From Antilocapra americana (Eukaryota; Chordata; Mammalia; Artiodactyla; Antilocapridae), in contig ML660213.1 in assembly GCA_007570785.1 (NCBI GenBank), positions 718,093 through 782,092 of the forward strand: a stretch of DNA of 64,000 nt, given 5' to 3'. Below, in pieces: positions 33,595 through 43,049 of this stretch. The notes under the pieces were generated by a model that made no database searches, was not told where the DNA came from, and worked only from the letters and a program-made list of their open reading frames with translations. The position numbers and the translations under genes are program-made. Position 1 is the first letter of the stretch; each line of letters begins with the position of its first letter.

Positions 33595-33622
33595 CCCCCC
33601 CCCCCCCCCCCCCCCCCCCCCC
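33595..33622. repeat. Poly-C tract, 28 bases
   Basis: An uninterrupted run of 28 C on the plus strand, flanked by caccg and accaatg. The opposite strand is G28. Long C/G homopolymers are uncommon in vertebrate genomes and are error-prone in sequencing, so the exact length may not be accurate. Confidence 0.92.
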
Positions 33623-34514
33623 ACCAATGTTTTGGCAAGAACCCCCCGTTACGGAGATTCAGCAAGCAAACAAGAAAATGATGAAATAACGAAAGAGGAA
33701 ATAAGTGCAGTTCTGTTTCTGTCTGATAAACAAGCAGAAGATACAGTAATCTAGGATAAGAGTAAAGAAAGATTATTAAAAACAACAACTCTTTTGATAC
33801 CCAAATCCCAGTGCTTAATTAATGAAGCTCAAATATACTCCAACTCTGATTACAGAACTTTAACAACATTTCATTTGCATTTCTTTCCTTTCTCTACACA
33901 AATCTTCATTTAGAGAGAATTTCAGCAGGGTCATTACTGTTGTTAAGACATTCTGTCATATCGATAGTATTCTGCTTTTCTTGGAATATATGAAACAAAT
34001 GCCTTCCTATATAATGAACTCAATAAGAAATCATGCCCCCTAAAAAACACCCACAGAATAGAACAAACTATTCCATGTCTTTCCCATTTAAGTCAATTGC
34101 ATACTAATTCCAAAATGCATTTTGGTGGAACTGTGGACAAGCCAGGTTTCCGTCTCTTGTGGTTCCATAAATCCACTTCACAGTTAGGAAATATCACTGC
34201 CAACGAAGATAAGACACATTACCATTTCTTCAAAATCTATCTGTGTGCACCACTCTTGCCACTGAACTATTTATAAATTTTGTTGATTTGCCTACAAATT
34301 ATTTGTGCAATAACTTGAAGCCTTCCCAGACACATGTGTCTTACCATAATTCCAAGCTCTAGAGGAGTAATTGACATTTCAAGCTACTTTGTTTGCCTTG
34401 GTTCTTCTGAAAGGGAGCTGGGGATTTATGGAGAATAGGCTCCAAGGCAGAGAGCAGAAGAATGTTCTAGATGCCACAGCTGCTATCAAGCTCTATTATA
34501 TCTATATTATGGTG
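33623..34514. other. Unassigned sequence
   Basis: Nothing recognised. The frame at 33554-33754 gains apparent length only because the C-run reads as proline. Confidence 0.6.
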
Positions 34515-34725
34515 TCTGCTTGTCTTAGTCCATCCATGCTGCTATAACAAAAATATTGGATTGGCGAGAGTGGCCATTCAGATTTTTCTATAAGATGTTA
34601 GGTAAAAACCTGGACAAACTTTTTGGCCAGGCCAATATCATCAACTGGGAAGTGAAAAAACAACTTTCTGGGATGAAGTTTTTAACATATTAATTTGGGA
34701 CAGACAAAACATTCAATCTACCGCG
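34515..34725 (-). mobile_element. MaLR-type LTR remnant, internally deleted, carrying a MITE
   Basis: Ends are recognisable: 'tgtcttagtccatccatgct' with 'gctataacaaaa' on the left and 'aacatattaatttgggacag' with 'aaacattcaatctaccg' on the right match the two ends of an antisense MaLR LTR. Most of the LTR between them is lost. A mariner-type MITE occupies 34556-34635. Confidence 0.65.
34556..34635. mobile_element. Mariner-type MITE (80 bp, palindromic)
   Basis: Inverted ends ttggattggc and ggccaggccaa (reverse complement ttggcctggcc), TA on both sides (34554-34555 and 34636-34637), and a near-palindromic interior around 'ttctataagatgttaggtaa'. Matches the common bovine mariner miniature elements ending in ttggccaaaaag. 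Confidence 0.85.
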
Positions 34726-35574
34726 TTGGTATGACTACAAAAGACTTCATGAGGAGAGGGGATTGGGTAAGTGTCCCTGCTAACATCCTTCAAAATGCAC
34801 CTGTTAACTGCTTACCTGAAGAAGAATAGAATACTACTATATTCCCATGACACGGGAATACACATGGGAATAAAACAAAATGATAAGCTTTGTCTTCAAG
34901 GAGGCTACAACCTACTTAAAAATTCTTACAATTATTAGAGAATGATTATTACAGATGCAATACAAATAAGTGCAAGGTAGAGGAAATAAAAGGAAAAAGA
35001 ATCTTCAGTGGAATTTTTATGCTTGTGCAGAACCAGTTACCAAAGTTTCACCAAACTGAACTTAATTACTCTTGTGGGTTGCCCTGAACTAATTCCAATC
35101 TTTTAGGATGGTAAGAATATTTTCTGCAAAGAAAACAATTTTATCCATCTTAGCAACACAATTTCATGATAATTTTTTAAAGAAATATTCAGTTCATTAA
35201 GAAGGAGACAAAGACAAATACCCCTGTCTTGAAATTGTTAGTTAAGAATCACATGGTGTGAAATTGAAAACATGCATTGACTGAAAATTATGAATATGCT
35301 GATTACTGAACAGAAAACATTAGTTGCCCTTAAAAAAGTCATTGTGGCTCACTTAATAGGGCATTAGGAAATAATGCCACTATCATTTAAAATACTCTGT
35401 TACAGATTGTGTGGTTATGTTATAAAAGCTCTACATGCTCATTATGTGGAGACGAGGCCTTATGAGAAATTCAATGGTACGGACAGAAAAATCAACGCAC
35501 ATTGCATTTTAGAGAAGAAGGAGAGGTAGAGAGAAAAGCAAGATCTTCACGTTAGGAAAACTGATTAGTATCAT
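34726..35574. other. Unassigned AT-rich sequence
   Basis: Nothing recognised in this stretch on either strand. Confidence 0.6.
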
Positions 35575-35660
35575 GTTAGCTGTGTATCTTTCATCAAGGT
35601 ATCCACCGTTCTACACCTCAGATTTCTTATCTATAAAGTGAGACAACAACTTCTTAACGA
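35575..35660 (+). mobile_element. MIR SINE core fragment
   Basis: 'agctgtgtatctttcatcaa' followed by 'acacctcagatttcttatct' and 'ataaagtgagacaacaactt' is the sense MIR core (gctgtgtgacct, tcagtttcctcatctgtaaa). Ends are not recognisable. Confidence 0.7.
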
Positions 35661-36189
35661 CAGGTGACTTTTGCCAAAAATGAGGAAGCAAAGAGGGAAC
35701 TTGGCACCATGTCCAGAACTGACCCCTGGGTCAGCTCCTCTCACTCATTTAATATGAGTGATCTTTTTCTCCTGAAATTTAGCAAAGCAGATGAATGCAT
35801 TTCTGCATAGAGCTCAATAATTTTTATCTACTTCTCATATTTGTGTACCTGATGGCATGTTTAGAATTGGATAAAAAACAAATGCACTGAATTTTTTGAA
35901 TTAAAAAAGTACTTCTTCTAGAGAAAAAAAAGTCACTTTGGATGCAGTAAAGTCATACATAACATATACAGATTTACTTCAATTATTCTGTCTTTAGCAT
36001 TGATCTCAATGCATATACATTACTTTCTAACTCACGTATTTTAATTCTATAAAAAAATGATTTCTTTATTCATTTTTGAACTGGTGGTGTTTATTAAAGC
36101 TATTAGCCTCTATAGAAAAATCCACATATATTTACTCTCAAAAGTGTTATAACAATGGTTGATGTATTAAAATTCTTACTATGTATCAA
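35661..36189. other. Unassigned AT-rich sequence
   Basis: Nothing recognised. Confidence 0.6.
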
Positions 36190-36581
36190 ACTCTGCTAGG
36201 CAGAATAACGGCTACTCCAAAGATGCCCATGTCCTAATCCTTGGCGTTTTGAATATATCAGGCTATGTAGCAATAAAGAATTAAAATTGAAGATGGTATT
36301 AAGGTTGTTAATCAGCTATCTTTTAGAATTAAAAGATAATCCTGGATTAACTGGTTAGGCCCAATGCAGTCACATGGGTCTTTTAAATCTGAAAGAGGAA
36401 GGCAGAAGATACAGTGGTATAATATGAGACAGAGGAGGCCAGCCACAGCCAGCTTGAAGATGGAAGGGGCCAGGAGCCAAGGGATGCTGGTAGTCTCTAG
36501 AAGCTAAAATACGGCAAGGAAGCAGATTCTTCCAAGAGTTTCAGCAAGAAACATGCAGCCCTGTGGTCACTTGATTTTAGC
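36190..36581 (+). mobile_element. MLT1-type (ERVL-MaLR) LTR, 5' part
   Basis: Sense LTR landmarks: 'aaagatgcccatgtcctaat', 'gataatcctggattaactgg', 'ggcccaatgcagtcacatgg', 'gccaggagccaagggatgct', 'gtctctagaagctaaaatac' and 'ccctgtggtcacttgatttt'. Interrupted by a BovB-derived SINE and completed at 36914-37027. Confidence 0.82.
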
Positions 36582-36913
36582 TTTGTTGTTGTTGTTCAGT
36601 CACTAAATTGTGTCTAACTCTTTGCGAACCCATGGGCTTTAGCACACCAGGCTTCCCTGTCCTTAACTATCTGTCAGAGTTTGCTCAAAATGTCCATTGA
36701 GTCAGTGATGCCATCGAACCATCTCATCCTCTGTCGTCCCCTTCTCCTCCTGCCCTCAATCTTTCCCAGGATCAGAGTCTTTTCCAATGAGGTGGTTCTT
36801 TGCATCAGATGGCCAAAGTACTAAAGCTTCAGCTTCCGTGACAGTCCTTCCAATGAATATCCATGGTTGACTTACTTTAGGATTGACTAGTTTGATCTTA
36901 CAATCCAAAGGAA
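36582..36913 (-). mobile_element. BovB-derived SINE (ART2A type) inside MLT1
   Basis: Reverse BovB tail: 'ttgttgttgttgttcagtca' start, 'gagtcagtgatgccatcgaa', 'catcctctgtcgtccccttc', 'atcagatggccaaagtacta' and 'ttccaatgaatatccatgg'. It splits the LTR, giving the insertion order. Confidence 0.9.
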
Positions 36914-37027
36914 AGACGTACTTCCAACTTCTGAACTACAGAACGCTGAGATAATAAATTTCTTTGCATTGCTTAAAAAGTCACTAACTTTGTGGTAATT
37001 TGTAACAGCAATAGAAGGAATCTAATA
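36914..37027 (+). mobile_element. MLT1-type LTR, 3' part
   Basis: 'cttccaacttctgaactaca', 'ctgagataataaatttcttt' (an AATAAA polyadenylation-type signal at 36952-36957) and 'ctttgtggtaatttgtaaca' followed by 'gcaatagaaggaatctaata' complete the LTR end. Confidence 0.82.
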
Positions 37028-37077
37028 TATAAGCACTCATCTAAATATTTTATAGGTATTACATCATTTAGTTTTCT

Positions 37078-37186
37078 TATTTAATTTTAATTTATATTAG
37101 AGTAGAAATGATTAACAGTGCTGCACTATTTTCAGATGTATAGCAAAGTGATTCAGTTATACATACACAGGTATCTATTCATTTAG
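37078..37186 (-). mobile_element. L1 3' untranslated fragment
   Basis: Antisense L1 3' end: 'ttttcagatgtatagcaaag' and 'tgattcagttatacatacac' followed by 'aggtatctattca'. No coding part. Confidence 0.7.
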
Positions 37187-37199
37187 TTTTTAAAACAAT

Positions 37200-37350
37200 C
37201 TTATAACTTATGTATTATTATTATTCTCTCTTTTTAAGGGTTAGAAAAAAAGGTGGACACATGGAAAAGTCAAGTAACTTATCAAAGATCACAAAGACAT
37301 GATCCTAACTGATTTGAACTTGGTATTCTGGCTCCAGAGCCTCCATTCTT
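37200..37350 (-). mobile_element. MIR SINE
   Basis: Reverse MIR pattern: 'ttattattattctctctttt' then 'aagtcaagtaacttatcaaa', 'gatcacaaagacatgatcct', 'tgatttgaacttggtattct' and 'ggctccagagcctccattct'. Confidence 0.78.
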
Positions 37351-37644
37351 AAACACCACAAAACATTATCTCATTTGAATTAAATACATTTTTCAGTGGT
37401 CCATAAGCCTGACTCATAACAATAGATGCTAATGATCTATAAAAATGTCATTTGCCAATCATTTCTAAGGAATAACTTTTCCCTTACCTTAAACCTACTT
37501 TTAACAGTGTAAGCACATCATAGGCATATTAGGATTGGTTAACGTAAAAACAATTTTAGAATAAATGAGTGTCACAGTAAAATAGCAATCTAGTAGCAAT
37601 ATGAGTGATGATCCCAGATTTAGGGGAAAAGGCGCGCGAGAGAG

Positions 37645-37687
<43 letters not shown>

Positions 37688-38109
37688 ACTCATTTTTCCA
37701 AGAGTAACTGATATGTAAACAGAACTAAACAAAGTCCTCACCAAGCAAATGGGCCAAGGAAAGTCTGTTGTATGAAAGTCTGCTGAGTTCAGCCTTTGAG
37801 AAGCATCTGCTGTGATGTTTGGCCAGGAAGCTTTCCTGAACACAACTCTGCCATTCTTCCAGTGCTTGCCCTGCCTCATGAATAGAATCTCTACCTGTCA
37901 TCTGAAACTTGAATATTTTTATTTCACCACTGTGTGAGAAATCTAAATAAAAATAGGTAAACAGAAATCCTGAATATTTAAAAGAGCTTTTTAAACAGCC
38001 AAACATTTTCCTTGCAGGTATAGTACTCAAAACAAACATAAAATTAAAAGAGAGAAAGAGAGATGGAAAAACAAGAGACCATGTACTCTGGGCTACTCTC
38101 CCTTACCTT
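37351..38109. other. Unassigned sequence with (CA)20
   Basis: No transposable element recognised. A CA array lies at 37646-37684, directly after a CpG-containing ggcgcgcgagagagg stretch. Minus-strand frames with a CVCV run simply read the array. Confidence 0.6.
37646..37684. repeat. (CA)n microsatellite, about 20 units
   Basis: Perfect CA repeat of 39 bases; likely length-polymorphic. Confidence 0.97.
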
Positions 38110-39228
38110 CAGTTAAATTCAATTGCTCTGTCATGTCTGACTCTTTGCAACACCATGGACTGCAACACACCAGGCTTCCCTGTCCATCACCAAATCCAAG
38201 AGCTTACTCAAACTCATGTCCATCGAGTCAGTGATGCCATTCAACCATCTCATCCTCTGTTGTCCCTTTCTCCTCCTGCCTTCAATCTTTCCCAGTAACA
38301 GGGTCTTTTCAAATGAGTCAGTTCTTCACATCAGGTGGCCAAAGTATTCGAGTTTAAGCTTCAGCATCAGTCCTTCCAATGAATATTCAGGACTGATTTC
38401 TTTTAGGATGGACTGGCTGGATGTCCTTGCAGTCCAAGGGACTCTCAAAAGTCTTCTCCAACATCACAGTTCTAAAGCATCAATTCTTTGGCACTCAGCC
38501 TTCTTTATGGTCCAACTCTTAGGTCCATACATGACTACTGGAAAAACCATAGCTTTGACTAGATGGACCTTTGTTGACAAAGTAACGTCTCTGCTTTTTA
38601 ATATGCTGTCTAGTTTGGCCATAGCTTTTCTTCCAAGGAGCAAGTGTCTTTTAATTTCATGGCTGCAATCACCATCTGCAGTGATATTGGAGCCTAAGAA
38701 AATAAAGTCTGTCACTGTTTCCATTGTTTCCCCATCTATTTGCCATGAAGTGATGGGACCAGATGTCATGATCTTAGTTTTCTGAACGTTAAGTTTTAAG
38801 CCAGCTTTCTTCACTCTCCTCTTTAGTTCTTCACTTTCTGCCATAAAATTGTATCATTTGCATATCTGAGGTTATTGATATTTCTCCCGGCAATCTTGAT
38901 TCCAGCTGGTGCTTCATCCAGCCTGGCATTTCGCATGATGTACTCTGCATATAAGTTAAATAAGCAGGGTGACAATATACAGCCTTGACGTACTCCTTTC
39001 CTGATTTGGAACCAGTTCATTGTTCATTGTTCCACATCCAGTTCTAACTGTTGCTTTGTGACCTCCATACAGATTTCTCAGGATGCAGGTCAGGTGGTCT
39101 GGTATTCCCATCTCTTGAAGAATTTTCCACAGTTTGTTGTGATCCACACAGTCAAAGGCTTTGGCGTAGTCAATAAAGTTGTAGGTGTTACTTAAATAAA
39201 CAATAAAGCAGAAGTAGATGTTCCTCAC
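38110..39228 (-). mobile_element. BovB (RTE) LINE, 3' 1.1 kb
   Basis: The longest BovB copy in the window. Reading the minus strand, it enters within the reverse transcriptase domain (39228), passes the catalytic region and C-terminal domain, and reaches the 3' end with 'gtcatgtctgactctttgca' at 38130. 5'-truncated. A 22-bp stretch (39179-39200) between two copies of caataaag interrupts the 5' end. Confidence 0.93.
38464..39228 (-). pseudogene. BovB reverse-transcriptase fragment (broken)
   Basis: Three overlapping frames together give part of the RTE reverse transcriptase. 39228-38956 holds IDYAKAFDCVDHNKLWKIL, the palm motif with its AFDCVDH core. 39020-38823 holds RQGCILSPCLFNLYAEYIMR and then LRYANDTIL, where the catalytic YADD is changed to YAND. 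38844-38464 holds LGSNITADGDCSHEIKR and the region after it. Frameshifts separate the pieces. The Asp-to-Asn change and truncation mean no activity. Confidence 0.92.
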
Positions 39229-39357
39229 GTTAGTAATCTTTTATCTTGCTCCTCTAGGCCTTCAATGTCATTGCCCATGTTTGTCAACAATGATCCTTTT
39301 TTCTTACTGCAAAATGTTTTAGCATCATTTTAAATAAAAATCAAAAAGGTAAATTTG
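39229..39357. other. Unassigned spacer
   Basis: Short AT-rich spacer between BovB and Bov-tA; nothing recognised. Confidence 0.5.
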
Positions 39358-39571
39358 TTGTTGTTGCTTAGTCACTACTTTATGCCTGACTCTTTTTGGA
39401 ACTCCACTGTAGGCTCCTCTGTCCACAGGAATTCCCAGGCAAGAATATAAACAGGAATGCTATTTCCTTCTCCAGAGGATCTTCTCGACCCAGGGATGGA
39501 ACCTGTGACTTCTGTCACATCTTCTGCATTGCAGGAGGATTTTTTACAACTAAGCCATGGGGAAAGCCTGT
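39358..39571 (-). mobile_element. Bov-tA SINE
   Basis: Reverse-oriented and diverged: opens 'ttgttgttgcttagtcacta', includes 'gaattcccaggcaagaatat' and closes 'attttttacaactaagccat'. Confidence 0.86.
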
Positions 39572-40031
39572 TAAAAAATCACAAATAAAATCTAAAAATA
39601 CTATTTTCATTTCTCTGTATATACACTTTACTGGAAGAATGAAACTCTGTTGTATCTGTCAATTTTGCTGAAATGAAATAAAAAAATAGGAAACGGCTAG
39701 TGGCATCAAAAATTAAAAATTTCAGTTATACAACAGGCATTTATACTCCCAAGTGAAGGCAGAAACAGCTTGTTACTAGTGAGTTCACTCAATGATCTAT
39801 GGACATTGCATGCTCACTGGAGAAAACACAGTTTATAGGTGAATCAAACAGAATGCCACTACCCCTCACTGGACATAGACAGAGTGCTTCTCTGCCTATA
39901 AAAGCATTTTATTAAAATAATTTCTCTGCATTACAAGTCAGTGACAGGGTGTTAACCAAGTCAGTTGGCAAACATTATACTTTTCAGATAGGATGCTTCT
40001 AAATGTCAGTCTCATAATAAGCAAAAAGTGC
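39572..40031. other. Unassigned sequence
   Basis: Nothing recognised. Confidence 0.6.
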
Positions 40032-40043
40032 ACATAATATTCA

Positions 40044-40260
40044 GGCTTTCCAGGTGGTGCTAGTGGTAAAGAATCTATCAATGTAGGAGACTCAAGAGAC
40101 GCTGGTTCAATCCCTGGGTCAGGAAGACCCCTGGAGGAGGGCATGGGAACCCACTCCAGTACTCTTGCCTGGAGAATCCCATGGACAGAGGAGCCTGGTG
40201 GGCTACCGTCCATAGGATTGAAAAGAGTCAGACATGACTGAGGTGACTTAGCACACACAT
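40044..40260 (+). mobile_element. Bov-tA SINE with perfect 12-bp TSD
   Basis: Complete copy: head 'ggctttccaggtggtgctag', B box 'tggttcaatccctgg', body and 'gacttagcacacacat' tail. acataatattca occurs at 40032-40043 and again at 40261-40272, a perfect target duplication. Confidence 0.95.
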
Positions 40261-40272
40261 ACATAATATTCA

Positions 40273-40566
40273 CTGCAAATTCCACACTAAATTATTAAGT
40301 AATAAAATGTAACATGATTGTAATGTTCTCCAGACTACCCATTCTTTTTGGCAGGTCATTTCCAAATCTATACTTGCCCACTCATGCACACACAGACACA
40401 CACATGTGTATAGACACATCTCACAAGAGATGTCAATTTCAAATGCTTTTCAACTCACCTATGGAAAACTGCTCTTGGGAAAAAAAAATCTTAAATCTTA
40501 ACTCAGACTAAGTCATCTATAACATGAAATATTTGCTATTTCTAGTGGCATTTATATTTTGCCCTT
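40273..40566. other. Unassigned spacer
   Basis: No family recognised. A short ACAC-rich run lies at 40386-40402. Confidence 0.5.
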
Positions 40567-40725
40567 AAAAACAAACAAACAGTGATATTGGACTGTAGTT
40601 TTCTTTTTTTGTGTGGCACCTTTGTTTGGTTTTGGTATTAGGGTAATGGTGGCCTCATAGATTGAGTTTGGAAGTTTACCTTCCTCTGCAATTTTCTGGA
40701 AAAGTTTCAGTAGGAAAGGTGTTAG

Positions 40726-42230
40726 TTATTCTCTAAATTTCTGGTACAATTCGGCTGTGAAGCCATCTGGTCCTGGGCTTTTGTTTGTTGGAAGATTTCT
40801 GATTCCAGTTTCAATTTCTGTGCTTGTGATGGGTCTGTTAAGATTTTCTACCTCTTCCTGGTTTAGTTTTGGAAAGTTGTACTTTTCTAAGAATTTGTCC
40901 ATTGCTTCCAAGTTGTCCAGTTTATTTGTATATAGTTGCTAATAATAGTCTCTTATGATCCTTTGTATTTCTGTGTTTTCTGTTGTGATCTCTCCGTTTT
41001 CATTTCTAATTCTGTTGATTTGGTTCTTCTCCCTTTGTTTCTTGATGAGTCTGGCTAATGGTTTGTCAATTTTATTTATCTTCTCAAAGAACCAGCTTTT
41101 GGCTTTGTTGATTTTTGCTATGGTCTCTTTTGTTTCTTTTGCATTTATTTCGGCCCTGATCTTTAAGATTTCTTTCTTTCTACTAACCCTGGGGTTCTGC
41201 ATTTCTTCCTTTTCTAGTGGCTTTAGGTGTAAAGTTAGGTTATTTATTTGATTTTTTACTTGCTTCTTGAGGTAACCCTGTATTGCTATGAACCTTCCTC
41301 TTAGCACTGCTTTTACAGTGTCCATAGGTTTTGAGTTGTTGTGTATTCATTTTCATTCATTTCTATGCATATTTTAATATCTTTCTTGATTTCTTCTGTG
41401 ATTTGTTGGTTATTTAGCAGCGTGTTGTTCAGCCCCTATATGTTGGAATTTTTAAAGTTTTTCTCCTGTAATTGACATCTAATCTTACTGCACTGTGGTC
41501 AGAAAAGATGCTTGGAATGATTTCAATCTTTTTAATTTACCAAGGTTAGATTTATGGCCCAGGATGTGATCTATTCTGGAGAAGGTTTCGTGTATGCTTG
41601 AGAAAAAGGGTTTGAAATTCATTGTTTTGGGGTGAAATGTCCTATAGATATCAATTAGGTCTAATTGGTCTATTGTATCATTTAAAGTTTGTGTTTTCTT
41701 GTTAATTTTCTGTTTAGTTGATCTATCCATTGGTGTGAGTGGGATATTAAAGTCTCCCACTATTATTATGTTATTGTCAATTTCTTCTTTCATATTTGTT
41801 AGCATTTGCTTAATGTATTGTGGTGCTCCTATGTTGAGTGAATATATATTTATAATGTTTATATCTTCTCCTTGGATTGATCCTTTGATCATTATGTAAT
41901 GTCCATCTTTATCTTTTTACACAGCCTTTGTTTAAAAGTCTAATTTATCTGATATGAGTATTGCCACTCTTGCTTTCTTTTGGTCTCTATTTGCATGGAA
42001 TATCTTTTTACAGCCCTTCACTTTCAGTCTGTATGTGTCCATTGTTTCCAGGTGGGTCTCTTGTAGACAACATATATAGGGGTCTTGTTTTTTTTATCCA
42101 TTCAGCCAATCGTTGTCCTTTGGTTGGGGCATTCAACCTGTTCATATTTAAGGTGATTATTGATAAGTAGGATCCCACTGCCATTTACTTTATTGTTTTG
42201 GGTTCGAGATTATAACCTATCCGTGTTTCC
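40726..42230 (-). pseudogene. L1 ORF2 N-terminal part (endonuclease to early RT), inverted and broken
   Basis: Minus-strand pieces in order. Near 42170 is the ORF2 start region (LSIITLNMNRLNAPTKGQR). 41892-41485 is the endonuclease, with NIINIYSLN, the catalytic-type IIVGDFNIPLTPMD and FSRIDHILGHKS. The SDH motif that should follow lies in a neighbouring frame, so a frameshift sits just before it. 41325-40939 is the linker (DTVKAVLRGRFIAIQGYLKK to ENTEIQRIIRDYY). 40911-40726 is the start of the RT region ([17 protein letters not shown]). Stops and frameshifts separate the pieces, so it is inactive. Confidence 0.9.
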
Positions 42231-42382
42231 TGTCTAGGGAAAATCCTTTAGCATTTGTTGGAGCGCTGATTTGGTGTTGCTGAATTCTCTCAGCTTTTGC
42301 TTGTCTGTAAAGGTTTGATTTCTCCTTCAAATTTGAATGAGATCCTTGCTGGGTACAGTAATCGGGATTGTAGATTATTTTC
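42231..42382 (-). pseudogene. L1 ORF1 C-terminal end, inverted
   Basis: On the minus strand the text LLYPARISFKFEGEIK, then a frameshift and a Lys/Gln-rich end, corresponds to the end of L1 ORF1p, followed by the short inter-ORF spacer. It adjoins the inversion junction, which fixes where the inverted piece starts in the parental element. Confidence 0.8.
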
Positions 42383-42383
42383 T

Positions 42384-42671
42384 ATACACACCGAGGAAAC
42401 CAGAATTGAAAGAGATACATGTACCCCAATGTTCATCGCTGCACTGTTTACAATAGCCAGGACATGGAAGCAACCTAGATGTCCATCAGCAGACAAATGG
42501 ATAAGGAAGCTGTGGTACATATACACAATGGATTATTACTCAGCCATTAAAAAGAATACATTTGAATCAGTTCTAATGAGGTGGATCAACCTGGAGCCTA
42601 TTATACAGAGTGAAGTAAGCCAGAAGGAGAAACAACAATACTGTATACTAATGCATATATATGGAGTTTAG
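42384..42671 (+). pseudogene. L1 ORF2 C-terminus fragment
   Basis: From the inversion junction the frame reads [51 protein letters not shown], and ends normally at HIYGV plus stop. The frame is open further upstream to 42297, but those residues read antisense L1 and are not part of ORF2. Confidence 0.92.
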
Positions 42672-43049
42672 AAAGATGGTAATGATAACCCTGTATGCGA
42701 GATAGCAAAAGAGATGCAGATGTATAGAACAGTCTTTTGGACTCTATGGGAGAGGGCGAGGGTGGGATGATATGGGAGAACGGCATTGAAACATGTTAAT
42801 TATCATATATGAAAGAAATCGCCAGCCCAGGTTTGATGCATGATACAGGGTGCTCAGGGCTGGTGCACTGGGATGACCCTGAGGGATGGAATTGGGAGGG
42901 AGTTGGGAGGGGGGTTCTGTAAGGGGAACATATGTATACCCATGGCAGATTCAAGTCAATGTATGGCAAAACCAACACAATAATGTAAAGAAAAAAGTCT
43001 TTCTTGAATTTGTTACAATAAAAAAAGAAAAAAGAAAAGAAAAACAAAC

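Larger units (their letters stand above)
40581..43011 (+). mobile_element. Rearranged ruminant L1 with inverted 5' segment
   Basis: 40581-about 42382 is L1 in antisense: read on the minus strand it runs from the end of ORF1 through ORF2 endonuclease to the start of reverse transcriptase. About 42383-43011 is L1 in sense: the ORF2 C-terminus and 3' untranslated region with the 'gtatggcaaaaccaacacaa' end. The junction lies near 'ttttctatacacaccgagg'. Candidate target repeats aaaaacaaac at 40567-40576 and 43040-43049 are low complexity. This layout is the signature of twin priming, though most of ORF2 between the segments is missing. Confidence 0.85.

Noticed and set aside
33554..33754. Proline-rich small protein
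   Set aside because: The proline run is the translation of the C28 tract.
37501..37879. Cys/Val-repeat proteins on the minus strand
   Set aside because: They are translations of the (CA)20 microsatellite.
38216..38785. 189-codon plus-strand frame
   Set aside because: Antisense of the BovB 3' end and ORF2 C-terminus; the BovB coding strand is minus.
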